Assembly (NCBI GenBank): GCA_039820405.1 | Contig: JBCBQC010000005.1 | Location: 69,920 to 133,919 of the forward strand | DNA from: CALLVY01 sp937899855 | Lineage (GTDB): Bacteria > Bacteroidota > Bacteroidia > Chitinophagales > Saprospiraceae | Length of the DNA: 64,000 bases | Direction of reading: 5' to 3' | Shown: positions 17,013-24,696 of the stretch, piece after piece | How the letters are laid out: each line of letters opens with the position of its first letter | Numbering within the stretch: position 1 is the stretch's first letter | Program-made: the position numbers and the translations under genes | Notes under the pieces: generated by a model | The model's database searches: none | What the model was told of the DNA's origin: nothing | What the model saw: the letters and a program-made list of their open reading frames with translations, nothing else

Positions 17013-19397
17013 ATGATGAAGAAACTGTCTATCTTTTTGAGTGCACTTTTTTGCACTACCCTACTGAGCGCCCAGCTCAACATGACCCTCCGCTCGGAGG
17101 TCACTTACCCCGAGGCCCTCAGTGATATCTGGGGCTACCACGACGGTCAGGGCCGCGAGTATGCGCTGGTAGGTCTGAATACCGGAGTCAATATTCAGGA
17201 CGTCACCGATCCCGATAATCTCGTGGATATGGGTACGGCCCGGGGAGCAGCTACTATCTGGCGAGACATCAAGGCCTACGCGGGCTTTGCTTACATCACC
17301 AACGAGGCGAGTGGCGGCTTGATGGTCATCGACCTGCGCGGACTGCCCACCCCCATCACCGACGACGATTACTACGAGTGGACGCCCAATATCAACGGCG
17401 AAGGCAACCTCCGCAGTTGTCACAACATCTACATCGACGAGTTTGGCTACGGCTACCTATCGGGTTGTAACCTCAATGACGGGGGCATCATCATCCTCGA
17501 TCTCTTTACCACTCCCGGTACGCCCATCCACGTCACCAACGCCCCGGCGATCTACAGCCACGACGTTTACACCCGGGAAAACATCATGTACTCCTCGGAC
17601 ATCAACGACGGTTTCCTCTCCATTTACGACGTCAGTGACAAAAACGATATTCGCTTGCTCAACACGCAAGTAACGCCTTCCAACTTTACCCACAACGCCT
17701 GGTTGTCGGATGATGGCAATACGGTATTTACCACCGATGAGCGCCCCGACGCGCCGGTAGCGGCCTACGACGTGACCGACCCCATGGACATCGTCGAGCT
17801 GGACCAGTACCGCCCCATTCCCACGATTGGCGAAGGAGTGATCCCGCACAACGTTCACGTTTGGAAGGACTGGTTGATCATTTCCTACTACACCGACGGT
17901 TGTATCATCGTGGATGGCTCGCGCCCCACCAACCTGATCGAGGTGGGTAATTTCGATACCTGGATTCCCAACACCACCGGTTTTGACGGGGTTTGGGGAG
18001 CTTATCCCTTCCTACCTTCCGAAACCATTCTGGCGAGTGACATTGGCAACGGACTCTACGTCTTTACGCCCAACTATAAGCGGGCCTGCTGGTTGGAAGG
18101 AAAAGTAACGGATGCGGATACGGGCATGCCGCTGAATGGCGTAAGCGTGCTCATTGATTCGCCCCAGGAAAACGACGCCGATACCGACTTTAGTGGTGAC
18201 TACCAGACGGGAATCGCGGATGCTGGCACCTACGAGGTCACTGCTATCCTACCCGGCTACTTCCCGTTCCGGGCGGACGTCGAATTGGAAAACGGCGTGG
18301 TGCGCATGTTGGACATTGAGCTGGAGAAGGCCAATACCAGCGCTACGGGTCGGATTACCGACGAGGATACGGGAGAACCCATTCCCTTTGCTGCTATCTC
18401 GATTGATGGCGAACTCGGCGTCGTCGAAACCGAGGCCGATGGATCGGGCGCCTTTACCTTTACGGGCTTCATCCCCGGCGACTACACCGTTTTGGCCGCC
18501 GCTTGGGGCCACCAAACGAAGCAGCTGCAAGTAAATATCATCGATGGCGGCACCCTGGATGTAGAGTTGAAGGAAGGCTATTACGACGATTTTGCACTTG
18601 ACCTCGGTTGGCAGACTTCGGCTTCCGCCGTTCGCGGCTTGTGGGAACGCGGGGAGCCGCAGGGTACGACCAACGGCAACGTCCAGTCGAACCCCGAGGT
18701 AGATTTGCCCGATGATTTTAGCGATCAGGCCTACGTAACCGGCAATGGTGGCGGCGGGGTTGGCGACGACGATATCGACGGCGGTATCGTTCGCTTGACC
18801 TCCCCCAGCATCGACATCAGCGGAATGGGCGAGCCCATCTTGCGCTTCCACTACTGGTTCTACAATGCCGGTGGCAATGGTGTACCTGATGATTTTATGA
18901 CGGTGTACGTCCAGGAAAATGGGCAAGAGACGGCGATCGAATCCTACGCGGCCAACACGGGCGACTGGGAAGGCCCCGAAGAGTTTGACCTGCGCGATTT
19001 TGTTCAGGGTGACGGTAGTGATATCCGCATCATCTTTGAAGCGCTGGATACGGGGGAAGGCCACCTGGTAGAATCCGCCATTGATGGCTTTTCTGTATTG
19101 GATGACCTGGCCACTTCGGTAGCAACGCCCGTCGTCGATCCGAGCTGGACGCTGGAGGCACGGCCCAGCACCTTTAGCGAGACCACGGAGGTACAATTTA
19201 CCTTGCCCGAGGCCCAGGGTTCGACGGGCATCTTGCGGGTGCTAAACGCGGTGGGCCAGCAGGTCGATCAACTGCGATTAGAAGGCCCCGAAGGCAACGT
19301 GCGCTTGGGTGCCCAGCTGGAGCGGGGCATCTACTTCGTACAGTTGGAGCAGGATGGCGTCCGCAGTGAGGTACTCCGGGTAGTGAAAGCCCAGTAA
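17013..19397 (+). CDS. T9SS choice-of-anchor B family surface protein, copy 2
   Basis: Also 794 aa, colinear with the preceding gene through every domain. It has a signal peptide (MMKKLSIFLSALFCTTLLSAQ), an LVIVD-type propeller (SDIWGYHDGQGREYALVGLN, SCHNIYIDEFGYGYLSG, THNAWLSDDGNTVFTTDE), two carboxypeptidase-regulatory-like domains (GVSVLIDSPQENDADTDFSG; ATGRITDEDTGEPIPFAAI), a jelly-roll-like region and a T9SS type A tail (RPSTFSETTEVQF...VLNAVGQQV...ERGIYFVQL). The propeller halves are much more alike than the tails, consistent with an old tandem duplication. The start could be either of two adjacent ATGs (17013 or 17016). A terminator follows at 19418. Likely an outer-surface structural or binding protein. 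Confidence 0.9.
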   Translation: MMKKLSIFLSALFCTTLLSAQLNMTLRSEVTYPEALSDIWGYHDGQGREYALVGLNTGVNIQDVTDPDNLVDMGTARGAATIWRDIKAYAGFAYITNEASGGLMVIDLRGLPTPITDDDYYEWTPNINGEGNLRSCHNIYIDEFGYGYLSGCNLNDGGIIILDLFTTPGTPIHVTNAPAIYSHDVYTRENIMYSSDINDGFLSIYDVSDKNDIRLLNTQVTPSNFTHNAWLSDDGNTVFTTDERPDAPVAAYDVTDPMDIVELDQYRPIPTIGEGVIPHNVHVWKDWLIISYYTDGCIIVDGSRPTNLIEVGNFDTWIPNTTGFDGVWGAYPFLPSETILASDIGNGLYVFTPNYKRACWLEGKVTDADTGMPLNGVSVLIDSPQENDADTDFSGDYQTGIADAGTYEVTAILPGYFPFRADVELENGVVRMLDIELEKANTSATGRITDEDTGEPIPFAAISIDGELGVVETEADGSGAFTFTGFIPGDYTVLAAAWGHQTKQLQVNIIDGGTLDVELKEGYYDDFALDLGWQTSASAVRGLWERGEPQGTTNGNVQSNPEVDLPDDFSDQAYVTGNGGGGVGDDDIDGGIVRLTSPSIDISGMGEPILRFHYWFYNAGGNGVPDDFMTVYVQENGQETAIESYAANTGDWEGPEEFDLRDFVQGDGSDIRIIFEALDTGEGHLVESAIDGFSVLDDLATSVATPVVDPSWTLEARPSTFSETTEVQFTLPEAQGSTGILRVLNAVGQQVDQLRLEGPEGNVRLGAQLERGIYFVQLEQDGVRSEVLRVVKAQ

Positions 19398-19417
19398 GCC
19401 ACGAATCACCCCGGCGG

Positions 19418-19457
19418 AGAAGCCGTTCCGACTACCATCGGGGCGGCTTCTTTTTTT
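19418..19457 (+). terminator. Rho-independent terminator after the choice-of-anchor B pair
   Basis: AGAAGCCG (19418-19425) pairs with CGGCTTCT (19444-19451) around an 18-nt loop, followed by a run of T to 19457. Confidence 0.75.
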
Positions 19458-19548
19458 GGGTGGGGGAACGAAAAGCCGCGCAAATTTTCAAATTCTTTGC
19501 TAAATTGCCTCGCCAAACCAATTCAATTCACCAGCTAGCGGTTCTGCC

Positions 19549-20946
19549 TTGAAAAATACGTATTTCGACCTGATTGACCAGACCTACGTTTTCCCTCAGG
19601 ATGGCTTTGATCTGGAAGAAGGCTACCTGACCTTCCACGGAATTTCCCTCAAATATCTCATTGATACCTACGGCACCCCCCTCCGTCTGACCTACCTGCC
19701 GCGGATCAGCTCGCAGATCAAGAAGGCCAAAAATATGTTTAACCGGGCCATCAAGGCTACGGGTTATCGGGGAAAATACCACTATTGCTACTGTACCAAA
19801 AGTTCGCACTTTAGCTACATCCTGGAAGAAGTCCTGGAAAACCGCGTCCAGCTGGAGACCTCCTCGGCCTTCGACATCGACATCATCCAACGCCTGTACG
19901 AAGGGGGAAAAATCACCAAGGACATCATCATTCTCAACAACGGCTTCAAAACCGAGCAGTACGTCGACAAGATCGCCGAGCTCATCGAGTCGGGTTTTAG
20001 CCAGGTGCTTCCGATTTTGGACAACGCCGGGGAGCTCGACCAGTTTGAGGCGCGGCTGCGGGGGGCCCAGCGGGTGGGTATCCGGGTGGCGACCGAGGAG
20101 GAGCCCACCTATCCGGTGTACACCTCACGCCTGGGGATTCGCAGTTCGGAGGTGATGCACTTTTACCAGAATCGCCTGGCCGAGCACGAGCGCTTTGAAC
20201 TCAAGATGCTGCACTTTTTTGTGGATACGGGCATCAAGGATACGATTTACTACTGGGGGGAGCTCAAAAAGGCGGTCAAAACGTACTGCGAGCTGCGCCG
20301 GGTTTGCCCCACCCTCGACTCGATCAATATTGGGGGCGGCATGCCCATCCGCAATTCGCTGGGCTTCGAATTCGACTACAACTACATGATCCGCGAGATC
20401 GTCGGGCTCATCCAGCAGGCTTGTCAGGAAGAAGGGATTCCCGACCCCGACATCTACACCGAATTCGGCAAGTACTCCGTCGGCGAAGCCGGTGCCCTGC
20501 TCTTTTCCGTCATCGGCGAGAAACAGCAAAACGATTCCGAACTCTGGTACATGGTCGATAATTCCCTGATGAGTACCCTCCCCGATAGCTGGGGCATCAA
20601 CGAACGCTTCATGCTCCTGCCCATCAATAAGTGGGACAACGAGTACACCCGCATCAATATCGGGGGCCTGAGCTGCGACAATTCCGACTTCTACAACTCC
20701 GAAATCAACGAAAACCAGGTCTTCCTCCCCCGCAACGAAGCGGGAGATCAGGAAAAACTCTACATCGGCTTTTTCCACACCGGTGCCTACCAGGACGCCC
20801 TCAGCGGCTACGGTGGCATCAAGCACTGTCTCATCCCCGCCCCCAAACACATCGTTGTCGACAAGGACCGCAAGGGCAATTTCGTGGATCGCCTCTTTTT
20901 TGAAGAGCAAAGTGCCGAAAGCATGCTGCGCATCCTGGGTTACTAG
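19549..20946 (+). CDS. speA: Arginine decarboxylase, fold type III PLP enzyme (short Bacteroidota type)
   Basis: A 465-aa PLP enzyme of the alanine racemase/group IV decarboxylase fold, close to the short Bacteroidota proteins named arginine decarboxylase. Seen: the PLP lysine in YCTKSSHF (about residue 84), the ETSSAFDIDII strand, INIGGGMP (the phosphate-binding Gly loop), the EFGKYSVGEAG segment and GLSCDNSDFY with the Cys-Asp active-site pair, and FFHTGAYQDALSGYGG near the end. Reaction in the family: L-arginine to agmatine and CO2, feeding polyamine synthesis. The start is TTG at 19549; no ATG precedes it and the next Met is over 60 residues in. No agmatine-processing gene is adjacent, so the substrate assignment rests on the family. 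Confidence 0.85.
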   Translation: MKNTYFDLIDQTYVFPQDGFDLEEGYLTFHGISLKYLIDTYGTPLRLTYLPRISSQIKKAKNMFNRAIKATGYRGKYHYCYCTKSSHFSYILEEVLENRVQLETSSAFDIDIIQRLYEGGKITKDIIILNNGFKTEQYVDKIAELIESGFSQVLPILDNAGELDQFEARLRGAQRVGIRVATEEEPTYPVYTSRLGIRSSEVMHFYQNRLAEHERFELKMLHFFVDTGIKDTIYYWGELKKAVKTYCELRRVCPTLDSINIGGGMPIRNSLGFEFDYNYMIREIVGLIQQACQEEGIPDPDIYTEFGKYSVGEAGALLFSVIGEKQQNDSELWYMVDNSLMSTLPDSWGINERFMLLPINKWDNEYTRINIGGLSCDNSDFYNSEINENQVFLPRNEAGDQEKLYIGFFHTGAYQDALSGYGGIKHCLIPAPKHIVVDKDRKGNFVDRLFFEEQSAESMLRILGY

Positions 20947-21141
20947 AAGCCATCTCAAAATGTTTTTGCCGGCGAGGGAGTGGTCATTTACGTCCCTACG
21001 AGGCGCCAAAACGGAGCATAGCTACCGTTTTTTATCGGGATGACGATTTTGGCAACGACGTAGTATCGTAGATGACCATGTCGTAGCCCAAATCGACGAA
21101 GGAGATTCACGCCAGTAAAGTATATTTTTGAGATGGTTTCT
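20945..21141. repeat. MITE-like non-coding element, copy 1 (197 bp)
   Basis: Bounded by AGAAGCCATCTCAAAA (20945-20960) and TTTTGAGATGGTTTCT (21126-21141), which are inverted repeats with one mismatch; with the flanking bases the ends read CTAG...CTAG. The left ~80 bp match copy 2 at 33478-33639 closely (shared GGCGAGGGAGTGGTCATTT, CCTACGAGGCGCC, AAACGGAGC); the right part shares TTTTGGCAACGA, CGTAGCCC and ATATTTTTGAGATGG. No coding potential. The left end overlaps the stop codon of the arginine decarboxylase gene. Confidence 0.8.
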
Positions 21142-21329
21142 AGCATTTCAATTACGCGGTTATTTTTAAACGGCCTACCACTTTTTTGCTGCCATTTTAC
21201 CGCAAAAACCGAACAATATTCATTTTTAGTAGGTTATTACTTTGATAAATGTGGTAAAAGCACTAATTTCCAGATACATGTAATTCCAACTCCATTTACA
21301 TTTAATTATCTAATCTAAAACTTCCGTTT
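21142..21329. other. AT-rich intergenic stretch upstream of the HTH gene
   Basis: This 188-bp gap is far richer in A+T than its surroundings and holds no frame I would call. It presumably carries the promoter of the HTH gene at 21330; no exact TAnnTTTG box with a -33 partner was found. Confidence 0.4.
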
Positions 21330-21596
21330 ATGAATATTACTTTCAAGGAACTGAGGAACATCAAGCACAGACTTCCGACCGGCAGTGTACAAAGGATCGC
21401 CAGCCACCTGGCCTTATCCGAGCAAACGGTACGCAACTATTTTGGCGCCCAGAAATATGAAGAGGGAGACATTACGGGTCGTCACCTACAGCCGGGACCG
21501 GAAGGGGGTATCATTAGCTTAAAGGACACCAGAATTCTTGATCTCGCTAAGCAATTAATCGCGGAATCACCTGACCACAGCGTTAGTATGAGTTGA
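21330..21596 (+). CDS. Small helix-turn-helix DNA-binding protein, 88 aa
   Basis: Residues ~15-45 form a recognisable helix-turn-helix (GSVQRIASHLALSEQTVRNY), preceded by MNITFKELRNIKHRLP and followed by a short FGAQKYEEGD...GRHLQPGPEGG segment seen in small Bacteroidota DNA-binding proteins. Likely a transcription factor or nucleoid-type protein acting as a dimer; its target is unknown. It stands alone in an AT-rich island directly after the MITE-like element and ends in a strong terminator (21606-21636), so it is a single-gene unit. The base composition of the gap suggests local acquisition, although this family is widespread in the phylum. Confidence 0.75.
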   Translation: MNITFKELRNIKHRLPTGSVQRIASHLALSEQTVRNYFGAQKYEEGDITGRHLQPGPEGGIISLKDTRILDLAKQLIAESPDHSVSMS

Positions 21597-21605
21597 GAAA
21601 ACGAC

Positions 21606-21636
21606 TAAAAAAGGGAGGCCAATTGCCTCCCTTTTT
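21606..21636. terminator. Bidirectional terminator between the HTH gene and trmN6
   Basis: AAAAAAGGGAGGC pairs with GCCTCCCTTTTTT around a 5-nt loop. The A run before and T run after allow termination on either strand; it separates two convergent genes. Confidence 0.85.
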
Positions 21637-21688
21637 TAGTATTTGCCAAAATGCACTCCAGCATCTTTTTCCTTCCCCTCTTCCGTCC

Positions 21689-22420
21689 TCACATTATCGT
21701 GTAAAAGTCTTGCGTCAAAGCCACGTAAGCCTCGCTGTAGTCGTTGCGCTCGCCCGACCGTTGGATGATCAAACGATCATCCTGGACCTCCCGCGCCTCG
21801 GGCTCAAATTGTAACAACAAACGCTCAACCGGTTTCTCCGCCGTGGGAAACACTTCCGTCATCCGGGTACAGTACAGTTTGTACGAACGGGCCAGCTCCA
21901 CAAATCGCAGCCCCTCCAAATGTGGAAGAATCACGCAAAAGCGCCCGGTCGGTGCCAACAAGTTGCGCGCCGCCGACAGCAAATCCCCATTGGGCAGCTT
22001 GACCGTGTGGCGGACGCTGTTGCGATCCTGGTTGTGAGAAAAGGTCCCCCCCGAGAAAAAGGGCGGATTACTCACGATCAAATCAAAACGTTCCGTCTGC
22101 TGCCGCGAGAAATCTTGAATCGACTGGTGAACCGCCACGAGGCGATCGCACCAGGTACAAGCCGCCATATTATCCCGAGCCTGGGTAAACGAGGCCTCCT
22201 CGATCTCCACCGCCGTAATCGCCGCCTCCGGCGCGCGCTGCGCCAGCATGATGGCAATCACCCCCGAGCCCGTTCCGATGTCGAGCACCCGACGGGCGGC
22301 GTCTACCGGAGCCCAGGCCCCGAGCATAATCCCATCGGTGCCCACCTTCATGGTGCAGCGATCCTGGTGGATGTCAAACTGTTTGAACTGAAATACGGTC
22401 TTACGTTTATTTGCGATCAT
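21689..22420 (-). CDS. trmN6: tRNA1(Val) adenine(37)-N6-methyltransferase, TrmN6/YfiC family
   Basis: A class I SAM-dependent methyltransferase of about 243 aa. I chose the ATG at 22420 (MIANKRKTVF); an upstream TTG would add only six residues. Seen: FKQFDIHQDRCTMKVGTDGIMLGAWA at the N-terminus (typical of YfiC), the SAM motif VLDIGTGSGVIAIMLAQ, the acidic AVEIEE, and the catalytic NPPFF. Known activity: N6-methylation of A37 in tRNA1(Val). Length and domain order are normal. It reads toward the terminator at 21606 and is 25 bp from the stop of the next minus-strand gene, which reads in the same direction. Confidence 0.88.
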   Translation of the reverse strand: MIANKRKTVFQFKQFDIHQDRCTMKVGTDGIMLGAWAPVDAARRVLDIGTGSGVIAIMLAQRAPEAAITAVEIEEASFTQARDNMAACTWCDRLVAVHQSIQDFSRQQTERFDLIVSNPPFFSGGTFSHNQDRNSVRHTVKLPNGDLLSAARNLLAPTGRFCVILPHLEGLRFVELARSYKLYCTRMTEVFPTAEKPVERLLLQFEPEAREVQDDRLIIQRSGERNDYSEAYVALTQDFYTIM

Positions 22421-22444
22421 GTGAGCCAAATTTACCAACTAACA

Positions 22445-24661
22445 CTAAGGAAGGACTTGTAGTTTACGGACCACCGATTTTCCCTCCACTTCAAAACTCA
22501 CCAGATAGGTGCCCGCGGGTAAAGCCCCCAGGGACAACCGTTCGGTCAGGTGGCCTTCGGTACCTCCGAGCAGCTTGGCCTGGAGGGTGCGGCCATTCAG
22601 ATCGAGCAAGCGAATCACGAGATCAGCCCGCCGATCCAGATTCAGATCGATGACGGCCACGTCAACGGCGGGGTTGGGGCTGATGGTGGCCGTAAAACCC
22701 TCGATGCCCTCCACCGCTTCGGTCGAAGTTACGCAAGAGTTGCCACCTCCCTGCGCCTCACACCAACGCGCCTCAAATTCCTGTAAAAAGATATTGGCCA
22801 TGCTGGCACTGTGAAAAATCAAGGTATTTTCATCGTTGCGCGTTTCGGCACCGCCCGACCAGTTGTGCGAGCCCGTCACCACCATCGGGTCGGAATCGGG
22901 GGCGGTGGCGTCGATGATACAGTACTTGTGGTGAAGCTGGCGACTGCCGGTATCGTCGATTACATTGACCCCATTACTTTGTAGGAAATCAAATTCGCCA
23001 CCCTGGTCGTTGATGTTTTCGATGATGCCCCGTACGTCTACGTCATCGCGGTGGGCATCGATGATGGCGGCACCCAGTTCGTTGTTGGTGAAGGTCAGTA
23101 GGGCAAACTCCACGTCTTCTTCCGCCGTTGCCAGGGCCTGGGTAATGCCCACCGTGGTGTTGTCCGTGGGCGAAAAGTAAGATTCCACCGGAACCCCACC
23201 GATCACGAACAAACGCGGGGTATTGCGCGCCTTCTGGGCACCAAACCGCACGTTAAAAATTCCGGGCTCCGCTCCGTCTGCCCCCCACAATTCCTCAAAC
23301 TCGATGGTGTAGGCACGGGCCAAGGCCTGGTCTTGAATGTGAATGGTGTTGTTCGGATCCTCTCCGATATTCTGCTGGGTCATATTGGTCGAGCCCATGA
23401 TGACCCAGGAGTTGGTCTCGCTCTCGGCGTCGATCACAAAGAATTTGTTGTGCATCAAACCCTCCGCATTGCCCCGGACGACGGGGAAGGGAGGCATCAG
23501 CTCTTGTAGCGCCAGGTTGGACGTCTCGTTATCGGTGACAAAACGTACCTGTACGCCCCGATTGTAGGCCTCCGTAAGCGCATTGATGATGGGATTGCGG
23601 TTGGTATTGTACACCGATACGTCGATGGTCGACTGAGCCGCCCGAATGCGATCAATAATCGCGGCCTCCAGGGCGATGGGGGTGTAATCATCGGCGTAGG
23701 CACCGTTGGAGAAACTGCCGTCGACCTGGTAGTTGAAATAAATTTCGATAAAGCCATTGGAGTTGGAAGCGGTACTGAATACCTCCACCCCGGAGTTGAT
23801 GGTTGTGCTGCCGTTATCGGAATAGGCTTGTACGTAGTAAATTTTAGCGGGATCCAGTCCACTCAGGCTGATGCTGTGGCTGGTATTGGACCCACCCACG
23901 GTAAGGTCAATATCCAAGTTGCTCGGGTCGGTACCGTAGCGCAGGTTGGACGTTCCGGTCGTATTGGTGTTCCAGGAGATGGTAAAGCCATCCTTGGCAA
24001 TATCGGACTGACGCAGGGAGGAAGTGATGAAAAAATCATCGGCAATCTCAAGATCGCTGGCGTCGCGAGGCAACAATTGGTGGTTGCCGTTGAACTCCGA
24101 GGCCAAACCAGTCAGGTTGACGTTGGCCAGGGGGATGTTGGTACCGATCAGACCGTGGTTGGTCCGTAGAAAAATGACCCCACTCTCGCCGGCGGCTTCG
24201 AACTCGTACACGCCACCGGAGAAGATGCCGCCCCCATTTTTAAAGCGGACGTTCTCCAAACGGACCAGCAGGCCTTCGTTGCTTTCGTTGAGCTGATCGG
24301 GGGTGATCAACTTGGGTTCGGGTAGGGCATTGTCGCGCGACTCCACGTTGTAAGCCGTAATCGGGTCGATTTCGAGCAGGCCGTTAAAGGATTTGATCAC
24401 CCCGGTTACTTCGACGAGATCACCCCGCCGGACATCGTCGGGAAAATCGCCTACCGAGCCGGTACCGGGGTAGGCCGGTAGTCCACCCGTATCGTCTTGA
24501 ATGTAGCGGATGATGCCCTGTTCGGCCCCATTGGTCGCGATCCCTTTGATGGTCACGGTGGAGCCTTCGCTCATCGAGCGAGCGTTGGCAATATCGATTT
24601 GAGCCTCACTGGTGGTCCAGGCCAGGAGTAGCAGTAGCGCAGTAAAGCGAAATTTATTCAT
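22445..24661 (-). CDS. T9SS-exported phospholipase D-like protein with OB-fold and Fn3-like domains
   Basis: About 738 aa. Start taken at 24661 (MNKFRFTALLLLL), opening a signal peptide that ends near SEAQ; ATG codons a few residues upstream are possible. Residues ~20-190 look like a DUF5689/OB-fold nucleic-acid-binding module (STVTIKGIATNG, GDLVEVTGVIKSFNG). A fibronectin III-like domain follows, then two PLD domains with intact HKD motifs: HNKFFVID...GSTN (His about 404) and HHKYCIID...GSHNWS (His about 577). The end is a T9SS type A domain (SPNPAVDVAVID...DLNGRTL...PAGTYLVSF). PLD folds hydrolyse phosphodiester bonds; an OB-fold plus HKD suits an extracellular nuclease, though phospholipase activity is not excluded. 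It follows a TonB-dependent receptor gene by 35 bp and is probably in its operon. Confidence 0.85.
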   Translation of the reverse strand: MNKFRFTALLLLLAWTTSEAQIDIANARSMSEGSTVTIKGIATNGAEQGIIRYIQDDTGGLPAYPGTGSVGDFPDDVRRGDLVEVTGVIKSFNGLLEIDPITAYNVESRDNALPEPKLITPDQLNESNEGLLVRLENVRFKNGGGIFSGGVYEFEAAGESGVIFLRTNHGLIGTNIPLANVNLTGLASEFNGNHQLLPRDASDLEIADDFFITSSLRQSDIAKDGFTISWNTNTTGTSNLRYGTDPSNLDIDLTVGGSNTSHSISLSGLDPAKIYYVQAYSDNGSTTINSGVEVFSTASNSNGFIEIYFNYQVDGSFSNGAYADDYTPIALEAAIIDRIRAAQSTIDVSVYNTNRNPIINALTEAYNRGVQVRFVTDNETSNLALQELMPPFPVVRGNAEGLMHNKFFVIDAESETNSWVIMGSTNMTQQNIGEDPNNTIHIQDQALARAYTIEFEELWGADGAEPGIFNVRFGAQKARNTPRLFVIGGVPVESYFSPTDNTTVGITQALATAEEDVEFALLTFTNNELGAAIIDAHRDDVDVRGIIENINDQGGEFDFLQSNGVNVIDDTGSRQLHHKYCIIDATAPDSDPMVVTGSHNWSGGAETRNDENTLIFHSASMANIFLQEFEARWCEAQGGGNSCVTSTEAVEGIEGFTATISPNPAVDVAVIDLNLDRRADLVIRLLDLNGRTLQAKLLGGTEGHLTERLSLGALPAGTYLVSFEVEGKSVVRKLQVLP

Positions 24662-24696
24662 GAGGAACATTTTATGGAGGATCATTGATTGAGCGT

